DNA from: Augochlora pura
Lineage: Eukaryota > Arthropoda > Insecta > Hymenoptera > Halictidae
Length of the DNA stretch: 64,000 bases
Assembly (NCBI RefSeq): GCF_028453695.1
Contig: NC_135776.1
Span: forward strand, 12,780,663-12,844,662
Direction: 5' to 3'
Part shown: positions 21,772 to 34,400 of the stretch, piece by piece
How positions within the stretch are numbered: the stretch's first letter is position 1
Layout of the letters: every line of letters begins with the position of its first letter
The notes under the pieces: generated by a model
Told to the model about the DNA's origin: nothing
Seen by the model: the letters and a program-made list of their open reading frames with translations, nothing else
Database searches by the model: none
Position numbers and translations under genes: made by a program

Positions 21772-22550
21772 AGAAACATCCCGATGATAGAAATCCTTTC
21801 GCGTCCTCGTCAGTCGTCTTCTTAAGACTGTCGTCGCGCCATTACCATCGAAGCCGCGAAACACGCGGCGCACCCTAAACGGACAGAAAATTACCGAGAC
21901 GAACAATGCCCGTCAACGATAGATGGATGAATCCGACAAGATGCTGCGTCAGACCAAGGACGTCGGAACACTCCTCCGATTGAAAACGAAAACCATCGAA
22001 ATGAAAATGCTCGTTTCCTCGCGACGTCGCGCGGACTTGCGCACAGACGATTTTTCTAGCGACGAGGGTTGATAGCTAGACTCCGGGAGTGTCGCCAGTT
22101 TCCTCGATTCCCAAGGAACCTCGAGGAAAACGGTGTCGCACGCATTTCCCGGTACAATGACCCTCGATAAGAGTCAGAAACGATCCGATGCGCCGCGATA
22201 GCGGTACAATGAGCTATTCGAAGCTCGAAAAGGTCCGGTTGGAAAAGCGTCGGCTGGAAACCCGTCGTAGAAAGCACGGGAAAGAAGGAGGGGAACGAGG
22301 AAAAAGGCAGCGCGCATAGAACAACAAACAGCGCCTCTTTTCCCGTCAAGTTCCGTTTTAGACTTTCCTCGACCGTCTCTTTCATCCGGCCGACAACAAT
22401 GCAAAAATTGCTCGACGGCCGGCCTCCATTGTCCCCGGCCATAGACGGTTACAAACTTGCAAAATTGAAAAACGCGGCGTTTCAATGCTTATATTATACT
22501 ACATACGCAGCGACAGAAAAGAGCGTGGGGGTTGAAAGAGGGTGGCAAGA

Positions 22551-22603
22551 GAGGAGAAGAGAGAGAGAGAGAGAGTGAGTGAGAGAGAGAGTGAGAGAGA
22601 GAC
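22551..22603 (+). repeat. (GA)n with GTGA interruptions
   Basis: Three GA blocks are separated by GTGAGT/GTGAG interruptions. The GTGAGT inside is donor-like but has no acceptor context. Confidence 0.95.
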
Positions 22604-22688
22604 GATCGGGTCGATCGTTATTCCGGTGAACCCTCCGTTCCACGACACGGCCGCGCCGGGTACGAGCTCGCAGCCAGCGGATACAGGG

Positions 22689-22730
22689 ACGATGACAACG
22701 ATGACAATGGCGACAATGATGAGTATGACG
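22689..22730 (+). repeat. Degenerate (GATGACAAC)n array
   Basis: Repeating GATGACAAC/ATGGCGACA-type units of period about nine, ending GATGAGTATGACG. Confidence 0.6.
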
Positions 22731-24321
22731 AACGTTGGGGACCGTCGCTGTACAATGGTCAAGTTGTGACGCTGTGTGCTAGCTCTCGGGCGCGTTCCAT
22801 CGCGAAATCATCTGCCGTTTCGTTCGAGCACGTCCCGTATTTGCGCGTGTGCCCGTTGTTGCGCAGCCTCGATTGTTGCTTCCTTCGCAAACGCAAGCCC
22901 GCGCGGGCGCACCGTTGCGTTCCTCTGTTATTTATTGGAGATTACACTGCGAGGGATTTCCTCTGGCAGCGACCAAATAACAGAACAAACGGAACGAAAA
23001 ACAAAACGCGCGGGCGCAACGAAAAAAATATATACGACGGCCAGAGAAAAAAAGGAAATAAATAAAACAGACGAGCATCGCGGGCAGCGAGCTGAGCATT
23101 TTTGATAAACCATCCCACCCCTGTCCCCCAGCCCCTCTCGAAGCGACGCGCGTCGATCTCTCGGCGGCCAGTTTTCATTTTCGAGGAACGACCGACGGAT
23201 TTCGACGCTGTCAGCTCGGAATTGTTCCGTCCCGATGACGATTCAGCACGGTCCGATCGGAAACGGTTTTTCTCGTTAGGCTTTTCCGCGAACCCCGTCT
23301 TTCGCGATCGATTCCTTTTTCTATCTAATGCTCGATGGGGTTCGACGACGCACTAGACGAGTTCCTCCCGAATCGAGCATTTTATCGTCTCGGAGACAGC
23401 GTCTCCTGGAAACTAGCTGGATTCTCTGCTTTTATTATCAAACAAAGAGTCGACGCTTTAATTTGAACCTTCACCTAAGAACTAGCTACCGCGCGCGTTA
23501 AATGTCTACCGAAAAAATAATGTCAATTGGCGAACGAACGCAATATTTGTTGGAGTAAAGTTTCCTGTCGACAGGTTCTTCGAACATACCGGTCGCGTCC
23601 TCGGTGACCAAACTTCCACCGTTCCCCGATCCATCCCCGTTCCCAATAGACGTTCTAAGAACAATTAGGCGACTTCCACTCTCGCCCCGGTGCAAATGGG
23701 CTGCATCATTCCGCGCTGGACCGTGGAAATATTAACATGGTAATTCGGTGGCGGTCGGGAAATTGCGTTCCGACCCCGAGGACGCGTTTCGTTGTCCCCT
23801 GCCGGAAGGTTAATGAAGCCGAGATGCGTGAAAATTAACGGGTGCCCTAGTTTCCAGCTGCCACTGGACTTAATGGGAGATTTTCATTTCGGTAAAGAGT
23901 CTCGTTGAATCGGCCGGCGAAAGTTTATTTCTTCGACGACAACTGGCTGCTCCGAGTTAAATATTTAGAAAACGAAACGCGGCGGCTTGTTTGGCTTCCA
24001 CCGAGTCGCGTCAAAGTCGCGCGAACCTTTTGCGACCAACATCCGAAGTAATCCTGCATCTATTTTTCCTGGACAAACGTCCACCAATTGTTAGAGGCTA
24101 ATCGACTACTGAAATTTTACGTTTCTACTGACTAGACTATAGAATTTCGAAATGTCGTGGTACCGTTTCAGGATAATTAAAATCGTCGAAGGAGGAAACG
24201 AATGCTTGTGCGGTTTCTCTACTACGAAATAATATGAAATGGATGATTGTTTTCCAGCAAATGATCTTGGAGATCTATGCTCGTTTCAGAGAGTCGAGTC
24301 TTCGCTTTCGGACACGATTAA

Positions 24322-24644
24322 CCCTTTGGCTGCGGTAGACTTTGGCATACGGTACGAGTTCACTCGCGACGTCCACTGGGTACGGCGAAGTTTTTCATTA
24401 GACACGCATTTCTGGGAAAGTATATTAAAATATTCAAAATACCGAATTCTATTACATTAAACCAATATTACTTGAAGTGAACATTAATTTTGAACAAGAA
24501 AAGGTATACATTACCATAAGAGCCATTATTAAATTTAAAAACGGTTGGAACAGGCGAAATTTGATCTGAACGCCTATTGGCGCCTACAGTACCGGGAAGC
24601 CAACATGTTTCGGACGCCAATAGGCGCCAACAGTAGTCAAAGGG
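24322..24644. mobile_element. piggyBac-like MITE, 323 bp, second family
   Basis: Seen: TTAA lies on both sides (24318-24321 and 24645-24648), with terminal CCCTTTGGCT at the left and the complement of CCCTTTGACT at the right. The right sub-terminal region holds a 12-bp inverted repeat, CGCCTATTGGCG (24571-24582) and its complement (24615-24626), which can form a stem-loop. The core is A+T-rich without a transposase frame. It belongs to the piggyBac type by target site and termini, but its interior differs from the 18488 element, so I treat it as a separate family. An open frame starting upstream at 24239 runs into it and is not meaningful. Confidence 0.75.
24571..24626. repeat. Sub-terminal stem-loop of the 24322 MITE
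   Basis: Two 12-bp arms, CGCCTATTGGCG and CGCCAATAGGCG, are perfect reverse complements separated by 32 nt. Each is also followed by a similar CGCC-A-CAGTA-type word, so the region is both an inverted and a direct repeat. Such sub-terminal repeats often bind transposase in related elements. Confidence 0.7.
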
Positions 24645-24648
24645 TTAA

Positions 24649-27600
24649 AGTGTGCGTCGTAAATAGTTGACATCTTCAATTTAACGGAGTGGCATGCCCA
24701 TCGTTTATTTCAGAAAAACGAATCGTGCACGTTCTGCTAAATTGGGGCAACCGACGCGCAAAATAAGCATCTGGAAACAGTATAACGTGCACCGCGATTG
24801 ACAGGCTCGTTCATAAAAGGGCGCGTTCGGATACGGAGAGAGAAGTTTTTGTGCGTACGTCGGATGCATCGAACGGTTCAACATCACCGAGCCCTCTTAT
24901 CCGTGAAGCGTGCCGCGCAACGCTAGCCGGCAACTATTCATCGCGCAGACAATCGTTCCACCGTAAAAATTGTGGATCGCCGATTACAGGTCCTCGAAAC
25001 ACATTCCCGGTGCCCGCAAATCATACCCCGTTGATCCCCATAATTCCATCTGGCCGGTTCTATTCCCATGAAACCCAACCCTTCGGTGGCAGAGACGGAC
25101 ATACCCAACTTGGAGGCTTTCAGCCGTGAATCAATAACGATCATCGAAATCACAATGGAACAATAAACATTATGCGAGTGCACGTTACCGAGGCCGGTCT
25201 GTGGTCGCGCATAAATCTCCCGATAATTAGGTAATCGGCTCGACGATGCGACCACTGCGAGAGGGATCCGTGTAACGAGTCCGGGGTAAACTTTGTTTCC
25301 TCGAAGACGTCCCGGGACTCTGTTCCGTGCGAACGCATGTCGAATGAGGGGTGCGCGAGGGGTGCGCGAGGGGTGGCTCGGGTCTTCGAATGCAAACTAA
25401 GCTTTTCGCCGCGGGTTTAATAAATGTAAACCACCGTCCCATTGTGACGGGCTCCATTGAAAAGTTTCGCATCCCCGAAAGCCTCCGGGGTGGCCGGTGA
25501 CCACCCTGCCCGTTGTCCACTCCCTGCTCTCTCCACGCACGAAACCACCCCCGCGAACTTCCCAATTTTCTCACTCTACGTCGCTCTTTGTCACCGCATA
25601 TTTTTCGAGTCCCTTCCCCGCTGCCGAAAGTCGCTGCTCTCCAACCCTCGATCGCATTAGACGGCGGGGATGGCTGCGTTCTAAAGGGGTTGCTCGCCGT
25701 TTCACGATTTTTCGCTTTACACGGCCAACGAAGCCCGCCGGAATATTAATCCGCAACCCTCCCGAACGGTAATCACCGGCTAACTGCTGTTGACTTCTGC
25801 TTGCGCGATGCTGCGTGTCGGGAATCCCGGATTTTCATTTTCGGAGTGGCCCGAGGAAAGTTGGAGATTTTTCGAACAGATGACGACCGCTGGCTTTCTT
25901 TTTTTCAGCGGGCTAATATATTTAGTTACGGTGAAGGAGACTGTATTTTATCGTTGACTTTTATCTGTTTCACGTTTCTGATCGGTTCTGTCGAGATTTC
26001 CAATGCGAGTTTGCCGAGATCTGGGAGACGAGGTGCGTAGAAAAAATTCAAAGTTCCAAAGGCGCTGCTTCACCGTGGTATCCACGACGCACGGAGAAAC
26101 TACCGGAAGATCGCGTTCGGGGGTCGAAGCAGCGCGAGTTCGGTCGCGTTTAGAAAACTAGTTCTTCGGGTCAGCGTCCGGAACCGTGGAAATAATGTCG
26201 GGTAGTGGGTCCGGCATTCACGCGAATCCATGCATGGTGTTTATCCGGTCGCTCGGGGCAACGTTTCGGCTTTCGCGGACCGTGCACCGGTGCCCGCTAG
26301 CGCGGTTTGCACCTGTACACCTTGTAAACGCGGCCGACACGCTCCAGTTGCTGTTTAATCTAATTAGTCCGCCGGTCCCGGGATATCCGCGCTTTTGCTA
26401 TTGTTGGCCGGCCCTCGAGACAACGGCGCGCCTGCGCCGCTCGAATTTCAACCAGCCAGCGTGGATTTTGCGTCCGGTGAATAATCGAGGCGCCACGAAA
26501 GGCACTCCTGGTACGGCAAAGATCCTTGGACCCGGCGACGCTAAAGGCCACCTAGTTACCGAAAAGCCAAGGCGCCAAACTTGATACGGACTCGGGGCTC
26601 CACCGACTCTTGCTTGCTCCACTGATCTATATTACCCAGCCACCCTAAGTTTACGTTTGAATACCTCCGGCGAACTCCTCCGCGAATCAGAGACGCGAAC
26701 TTGCTGTTTGCTCGTTCAATCGTTGCTCCGGTAGTTGACGAGGATTTGCTCATTTTTAGCGCGAGCCAGATTCTAGGGGAGCGCTAAACTAGCACGAATG
26801 TGTGCTGCATTCTATGTTTGTACGGGGACCTACGAGAATGCCAATTTGCTGAAAGAAGTAGTCTCGTAGATTGCTTCTTTGGGTGTTACGATACCAAAGC
26901 GTTTGACAAATTCGGTTCATTCGCTCCGAAACAACGAACCTAAATGTAATTACTCTCAAAATCTATTTTATTCCAACTTCCGGTCATTCCGACCGACAAC
27001 GCGGCCCGGATATCGCAGCGAACTTTGAAGCGGATCTTGCTCGGAAAATCTAATTTCGGCCAATCGGTCGCAGAGATTAACAGCCCGAAATAACTAATTC
27101 CAACGAGTCTGCAACGAGCCGGCAGATTATATATTAACGTTTAATGCCTAATCACCGATCCATCGGCAGCTGTTCGCGCAGAGCGGCTATAGATATGTCG
27201 GTCTGCATGCTCCATCCTGCGCGCACGATCGACGAATTATGAGAACAGCAACGAGCTAATATCACAGAGGACAAATCAGGCTCGAAACCAGAAAGCACTT
27301 CGGTCAACCGATAAATATGCGCTTATCGTTGCGTATGAAACTTCGCGTTCTACTCTAATCGTCGATGCGGCTGGCGGCTCTTGTAACCGACACCGATTTA
27401 ACTATGTAAACGTCCGAGCGACTCATCTTTATCTCGCGTCCAATGAGTTCTATTGCTCGCGAAAGAGAAATGCGACGTCGCTGATAATTTCGAGCGACGA
27501 CACAGAATAAATTGGTATAAAAATTGCTTGAGAAATTAGACTATTTTTTGGACGATTTACAAATCCGTTTTCGATGTGGTCTTGTTACGTGCGATGCTCG

Positions 27601-30131
27601 CGGTCGGTAGGAACTCTTTAGCAGAATGGATGAATTAATTTGAAATCCGTTGAAACGATTCCATCAGTCCCGTCGACAACGCGTTAAAATCGAAGCGACG
27701 TCGGATTCGCGCGATCCCCGAAGATGTGCAGCGGCGCGAAGAGGATTTAGCAGCTAAAAAGCCCGTATAATCGTTGGCGTATTAATAGCGGCGCGTGACG
27801 AGGCTCTTTAATTAATGCCCCTACAGCTTTTCAGGCTTGTCTACGGTAGCTACCTGCGATGAGCTTTTTATGCTTGATATTACGAGGCTCGGACAAGCGG
27901 CAGCCTGATCAATCTTCTTAATGGTTATTGTTGGGTTCACGGACGTTCTGACGTGACGTGCCACGCGGTTGCTTTGCCCGGCCCACCCGTTCAAAGGTGT
28001 CCGCCATTAATAGGGAACTGATACGACAGCGGGCTTTGTACGCGCTGGCAAACAGTCCGATGAGAAATTTCTACACATCCCAACCGTTCCTCGAAACTTT
28101 GATCGACCAATTGCCACGAGACTTCGCTTATAATTAAACCATCGGCCGGTTTGCAACTTTGAAAGTTGTCGGTGCTACTTGACTTTTAACCGACATTGGA
28201 AATCATAGTTTCGCCATTCTTCTTGCTACTTTTTACTCGATGAATAATATTCGAATTTCTTTTGTAAGAGATGTGTATAGGATAGGTGAAACTTGTGATA
28301 TGTAAAAGGGAGTGTGCGGTTTATGAATGTATAGTAATAAGATGAACGTGAATACACGATTGTGTGCCTGAAACAAATGAATGATTGGGATACTTAGATT
28401 GGGCGAGCAAGAGTGAAACGTGGGGGCATTTCTACGGTGACGCCACGTGGTGACAGAAGTCGCTTCGGTGTATGTACCTCGTTGTATAATAAAACTTCAC
28501 ATTATTCATTTAACCAGGTTCCTTACACTTTCTTAAAGAGAATGCTCGACCTACGAGCATTGCAACTTGAACCAGCTTCGATCATCGTAGCTCGCGAGGG
28601 GAGAATGCGAAAAGGAGGGAAAGGGCTGCGCAAGAAGTGGCGTGCGATTTCCTGCGAGGGTCCCGACAAAAGTTTCAAACTGTTATCGGCCGCGGAATCT
28701 GCGAATGGCTGGACCCGAAGATTACATTAGCCGATAGTACGACACGAGACGCCTCGAGGTGAAACGAGGGATGAGAAAACTGACACGAACGGAGTTGGTA
28801 TTAGCGGCTCCGAGTGTGTAACGAACGAGATTAAACGGGGATAAGGGTTGAAGATGTTTTACGACGGCGGGAGACACTGTCGTCGTCGTCGTGCCTCGGC
28901 TCATCAAATTTTGACTCGGACGCCACCGGCGGAAAAAGGCAAACACCGGCTTCCCGCGAAGAAAGAGAAAACTTGGAGAAGGGAGGAGGGTGGCAGTCGA
29001 CATTAAGCGCGTTTCCAAGAGATTTTCTCGCCGCGGGTTTTCAGTTCTCATAAAAAGTAAACTAACACCGCCGCCGGTAATTTTACGCCGGTATAAATCC
29101 GGTTATTTATGATTCCGCGGCATTTTAAGTAGCCCGAAGCCCGGTTAAGGATGCATCTGATTATGGCTGGCATTGAGGAGAAGTAACTGCGCTTGCCTTT
29201 AGTGGTTGGAACGCTAATTTTATAGGCGTCGCGGAGCGCCGGCGAAATGCTCCCTCCCCTCCCCCAGCCGCAACGATGTCAACAGCGACCCCCGGAATCA
29301 TTATTTCATTATGTGCTTTCGGGGTTATGATCTCGTAGACGCTTCTTTAATTGGCCAATGCAATTAGCGCGTTTATTCGGTCGGACGGAGATGAATTCAA
29401 TTGTTTACGAGATATACCAATTCCCCCGTCGCGTGCGCCATCTAAACCTTCGACGTTGACAACAATGAAACCTGGAACGCTCGAGTCACACAGCTTCGAA
29501 ACTAATTAAGAAATCCAGAATCGGACGAACCAATTACCTGGCGCGAGCTAATTTACTTCCAGCGAGTCAAATTATGCAACAACGACGCGGCTGCATTGTA
29601 TAACTGTGCGCAAACCAAGCGGGAACTCGTAGGAAATAGCATTCGATCATAACGCTTCGCTGATCCTAGAATGGCCGGCACAGTCCGGCTAATCGATTAA
29701 AATGAATTCGTTGTAAGAACAAAGCGTGCTCTCGTAAAGTTGCCGTAACTTGAATTGAACCGTGTAGCTCGGTGTATCGCATCCTAGTACGTTACCGGTA
29801 GTTAGGGAACCTGTTTAACAAGTAGGCCAACTTGAACTCAAAGGGCCGGTAATTAGGGTCTCATTGAACGGCGTTGGATGCATTCGATGGTCACGATATA
29901 AACTCGCCGGTAAACTCGATTAATTGATAGTTTGTTCTCTCGTGTTATTGCATTACGATTTATCGCTTTCAGAATAACTTTGGAAAGTTGTTTTCCCGCA
30001 CTCCCATCGAAACTCTGTCACGCAGCAACAAACAGCCTCGCGGAGCAATTAATTTCATACCACATAGACTTCGTTAAAAGCACTGTAATGCTATCATGAA
30101 AGAATGCGAAGCGAATGTATACATGTATATG
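24649..30131. other. Non-coding stretch, few open frames
   Basis: Between about 26760 and 28400 there is hardly any open frame above 60 codons, and the DNA reads as plain intergenic or intronic sequence. A GTC triplet run of four to five units is at about 28880-28893. CCACGTGG, an E-box, lies near 28443-28450. Confidence 0.65.
25346..25376 (+). repeat. 11-bp minisatellite
   Basis: The unit GAGGGGTGCGC occurs twice perfectly, followed by a third partial copy GAGGGGTGG. Confidence 0.85.
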
Positions 30132-30133
30132 TA

Positions 30134-30220
30134 TTGGGTTGGAGAATATGTTCGTAGCGTTTTTTCATTTTCTCTTATTTTACAACGATTTGTTGCTGTT
30201 TGACAAAGTGCGTCATATAT
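30134..30220 (+). repeat. Left terminal inverted repeat of the mariner-like MITE
   Basis: Starts TTGGGTTGGAGAATATG and runs to CGTCATATAT. Its partner is the inverted copy at 30366-30452. The three differences lie at arm positions 9, 16 and 23, all in the outer quarter; the inner 64 bp are identical. Confidence 0.9.
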
Positions 30221-30365
30221 GTATAGTCGATAAAGCTGTCTACGGCTCGAATTGTTATTTCGATCGCCGAACATGTACCGCTGCAACCTCAAAAATAATA
30301 ACAAATAAAATGACTTAAAAAAAAAATTGGCACAGTTTTGTAGAGCAAAGTCAGCTCTATCGAAT

Positions 30366-30452
30366 ATATATGACGCACTTTGTCAAACAGCAACAAATCG
30401 TTGTAAAATAAGAGAAAATGAAAAAACGCAACGAACTTATTCTTCAACCCAA
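30366..30452 (-). repeat. Right terminal inverted repeat of the mariner-like MITE
   Basis: Read on the minus strand it starts TTGGGTTGAAGAATAAG. It is followed on the + strand by the TA target duplicate. It pairs with 30134-30220. Confidence 0.9.
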
Positions 30453-30454
30453 TA

Positions 30455-31450
30455 TATAAATACGTAGGTGCGTTTATTTTCAACGTTTCACGGAGCCAAT
30501 TAATTCTCATGCGGGAGGAGAATTTGCTGCAGATACCGAGGCGTTAACTTGTAATGAAACAACGAAGCCGCGTGTTATTAATGCTCTATTGACAAAGTTT
30601 CCTTTGTACACCTTGATGCGTGAAAGCGTTACTGTGCCAAGTATAACACGGTTATATCGAAGATGGTAGAAACTGCAAACGGCAACAAGATAATGGGATA
30701 TTAAAACAAAAAGTGGAACCGACTACAATGCGCGGAACGTTTCAGGCAGTTCTGCACCGTAAATCCCTTGTTAATTTAATCCTTCAAAGTTTTGCTAATG
30801 AATGCATTCGCATCTCTATAGGAAGAGTGTTAACTAAAATGCAATTGTTCGAATTAGTTTATATGCCGCTTAAATAAAATAAAATTAGGGATAATGGCAA
30901 GATGATACTTATTAAAGACAAATAGTTCGATACAAGAAATAATCTACAGAGATGAAACTGTTCGAAGAAATTGCAGCAGATTATGCTCTGTGTACCGAAC
31001 GTATTAGAACAACCGCGCGTAATTTCCAGAAAATTTCACAAACACAGAGTACCATAACTGAATGCACAGCTGAAGGTATCGTTTCTCAGCCAAGAATAAG
31101 CTCTAATTAGCAAACGGTTGACAAACGAGCGACGTTCCAGGGAGAAATGTCGCGAGACGAAATTTGCTAACGAAAATGGCACGGATTCGCTAGCATCGAA
31201 GGCAATAATCCCGCCCCGGTCGACTCAATCGTGGCCATCGCAGCGTGAAAATGACTCCGCGACGGATCTTCTTTAGGAGAGAGTCGACAGGCCCGGGCCG
31301 AACGGCCGTAAACATAATTAGCGTCCGGCAAGGAGGGCCATGTATAACGCGATGCCCGTTTTCTCGTATTTACTGAAATTTAGGGCCCATAACGGCGCGC
31401 CTAATTCGTCTAATTAAAATTCTGTGCGACCGTCGCTGTCGCTGCGAACG

Positions 31451-31481
<31 letters not shown>

Positions 31482-34400
31482 CTGTCTGTGTCGCTTAAAA
31501 ATAAAACAACCGCGTCACGCGAACGCTCGTTTATTCGTGGCCACCTCGGCGAGACGCCTCCGTGGGAATACATTCTTTTAAGCGAGTTTAGTATCATAAT
31601 TCCGTGTCTCGAGCGCGACAAAAATGGTCGGCAACGTTGGTTCCCGTTGCTACCGACTGCCCTTTGCGTCCACCCGTCGCTATTCGTGGGTGTACGTTAA
31701 AATACATTCGGCTTTTATTGATGGAGCAATTCCGAATTTATGATCGCCGCTCGCAATCTCGTCGTAAAAGTCGCGGCGGAGTGTTAATTGGACGTTACAC
31801 CTTTACCACGTGGCCGTTTGATCCTCTCCCGATGGTAACGGATCCTCCGAGACAACTTGTACGACCGCTATTTCGCTCGAAATACTTGGCGGGATTTTAT
31901 TGGGAAGCGTGTTTCGACAAGCGTGTCACAGTAAACTGGACACGAGCTACTTTACGCGAAAGGAAGTTCTCAAGGAAACTCTTAATTCTAATTTTACAGG
32001 AGATGCTGTTAGAAAATAGAACACGCGCGCAAGTTTCGAATCGTTTCGAATTCCCAGGGGCTTGCAAGATCGTTTCGTCGATAGCCTGAATCTTTTAAAC
32101 GATCCGTACCCAGATCCCTAGATCGATTCGCGTTGCAGACTCCGATTCGTCGACGGAACGGTCTCGTCGGAGACAGCTTGGGTTTCCTGTGGGTTTGTTC
32201 GCCGATAACGATTCACGACCGCTCGAAGCAGACGCGTCGAATCGAATCAGCTGGACAAATTATATCGCGAAGAAGCCCCGTCTAGGAATCCCTCTCGGAT
32301 CCGACGAAAGCTTCTCGTTGAATGTTTCACGCGATTCCAGGTGGCGAAGCGTTAGAGGACGAGCGAAATAGGGTGCAACGACATCGGACATTTTTCAGTA
32401 GTCACCTCTCGCGCACAGTTGATAGCGTCGATTCGAAGTTCCGCCGCAACCGGAAATGGAAATAATTATTCTATAAGGTCTACCACTAGCGAATTTCTGT
32501 AATAGGTTTCATAGATGGTAACTCCAGTTGAAAGACTCTTTGGTCTGTCCTCGATTTTAATAAAGCGCGTAGCCTATACGGTGATTCGGCATGGAAAACT
32601 ATGATCGGAAAGCCGGTAAAAATATTTCTATCGGAGTACCGAAATTTAAAACTTGCCGAATGCAAGCGGATCGACGGAATAAAATTGTTCCGACCCAACA
32701 AACTTTGATTCCGCGTTTCCAATTATTTTTCGGTACAGAATCGCCTGTTTTCCGGTCGTTTCGGCGCACCCTGTATACGGCCGAGGTGCGAAATGCACTC
32801 GTGACCGACGAAATGGCGTTCGCAACGCGGTATTTCACGTGCTGCAGCGTTGAAACTGAATATCTTCGGTGGCTTTTCCGGGTCGAAATAATACGGAAAT
32901 GTAACGAGCTCAGAGCACGATTTGTAATCGAATCGAATATCGCGGCATTGTTTCACACCGGACAGCTCGATAGGCCATATTTTTTTTACAATGACGTTAC
33001 AGAAATCAAAGTTCGGTGTTCCGTGCGAGTTTTAACATTCATCGAGATATAAATTCGCAATTGAAAGAGGAATGTATGGGTCGTTTGCGGCAGAAAAAGT
33101 CACAGCGAGCCAATCGCAAAGTTATTTTCAATCTCGCGCGATACGTCAGCTCCTGGTGCGATGCGCGCGGAGACAATGTAGCAGTTAGCAAACGGTTGTA
33201 TTTGTTCACCTTATCTTCCTTAAACATCAAGTTTGCCTTCTTTATCGCGTCTGTGTTCTGGAATTTTAATCCGGAGGAGGCGGGTCAATATACGCTTGGC
33301 GCAGTCTCCAAGATTCAAATTCGTTCAGTTTGAATGCTAAAAGAATTGCGAGGTACCAATCAACTCGTAGCAGGTGCGAACACTCACGATTTGCAACACG
33401 GCCTGTCTCGAGAATAACGTTGTCGATTTGAAAACGGTGGCGGTACTCCAACGCTGTCTGCCGCTAGATGGTCGAGCGTGTGTTACAGGGGTAACGAACA
33501 GAAATCGAGAGGACGGGTTCGGAATCGCAGGAAGCTAGGGGATCGAGGCAAACGATCTCGAGCAGTGTCCGGCCATTATACGGTGTTTCCACGAAGGGAT
33601 GCCGAAACCGTAGGTTTGACGAAACCTCTCCTCCCTCTCCTCTCTCCTTATCCGTGTGTATCGGCTGGTCTCTCCAGCCTCGCGTTAAAAAGAGGCCACC
33701 CTTGGCATTGGGCCTGTTTTCTCAGGAGGGAACAATTTGAAAGGCAATTTGTGCGTCCGTAAGAACGATCGCGATTACCGGCGGACCGGGACTAATGATG
33801 ATGGCGAGGACTCTTCTCTTTCTCTCTATCTCTTTCTTCCTATCCGCTTCTCTCCATTCGGTCCACACTCCCGTTCACGGCCATCGAGCAGAAGACACGG
33901 GAAAATTTCGTGTCCGTTTCTTTTGCTCCCCCCTCGGTCCGAGGAAGCAGGAACACTTTTTCCTTTCGACTCCTCCAACGACGACGGGTTAATCGGCACT
34001 CCGCGCGATACTTTTGCGAGAGAGGGTTCCGCCTTTTCCGAAACGAGGAGCCTGTCAAGAATCGCGGAAGATATAAATGATCTTGCGAAACGGGAAGATC
34101 GATCGTCCGACGACCGGGGGAATCGAAGAACATGACACTTCGCGGCTGATTGATTCTTGATATGCTCGAATCTTGGCTGATGCAACCATCTCCTTCTTCT
34201 TGGAAGTTTCCTCGTTTAATTTCGACCGCTTGCATCGCATGCGCTGCTACCACGCTTTTTCTTACCACAAACCGTTGCAGCCTGACTCGAACCTTCACCC
34301 GACTATCGATCACTCTTTACGATAGTTTCGGAACGCTTGGCTAACATTTGTCCAGAGACAAATTTTCCGTCGTCTCGCCGGATTTAAATACAGGAAATAT

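Larger units (their letters stand above)
18692..24317. other. Non-coding stretch between the two piggyBac-like MITEs
   Basis: Two 229-codon open frames lie on opposite strands over the same DNA (19940-20629 + and 19952-20641 -). Neither resembles a known protein. A 12-bp palindrome ATTTAATTAAAT is at 19802-19813. Region 21170-21390 holds loosely repeated CTAA/CCGA words without a clear unit. Confidence 0.65.
30134..30452. mobile_element. Mariner-like MITE with 87-bp terminal inverted repeats
   Basis: The element is 319 bp and flanked by TA on both sides (30132-30133 and 30453-30454), the Tc1/mariner target duplication. Both ends start TTGGGTTG, typical of mariner termini. The left repeat (30134-30220) and right repeat (30366-30452) match in inverted orientation over 87 bp with three mismatches by hand alignment; weaker similarity continues inward. 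The 145-bp middle has no transposase reading frame, so it is non-autonomous and would need a mariner transposase in trans. The nearly identical arms and intact target duplication suggest a fairly recent insertion. Transcribed in the host intron, the arms would fold into a long hairpin. Two open frames here share the same peptide in opposite orientation only because of the inverted repeat. Confidence 0.9.

Noticed and set aside
31986..32089. Good-looking acceptor TTCTAATTTTACAG and the open frame after it
   Set aside because: No donor or recognisable protein before the stop.
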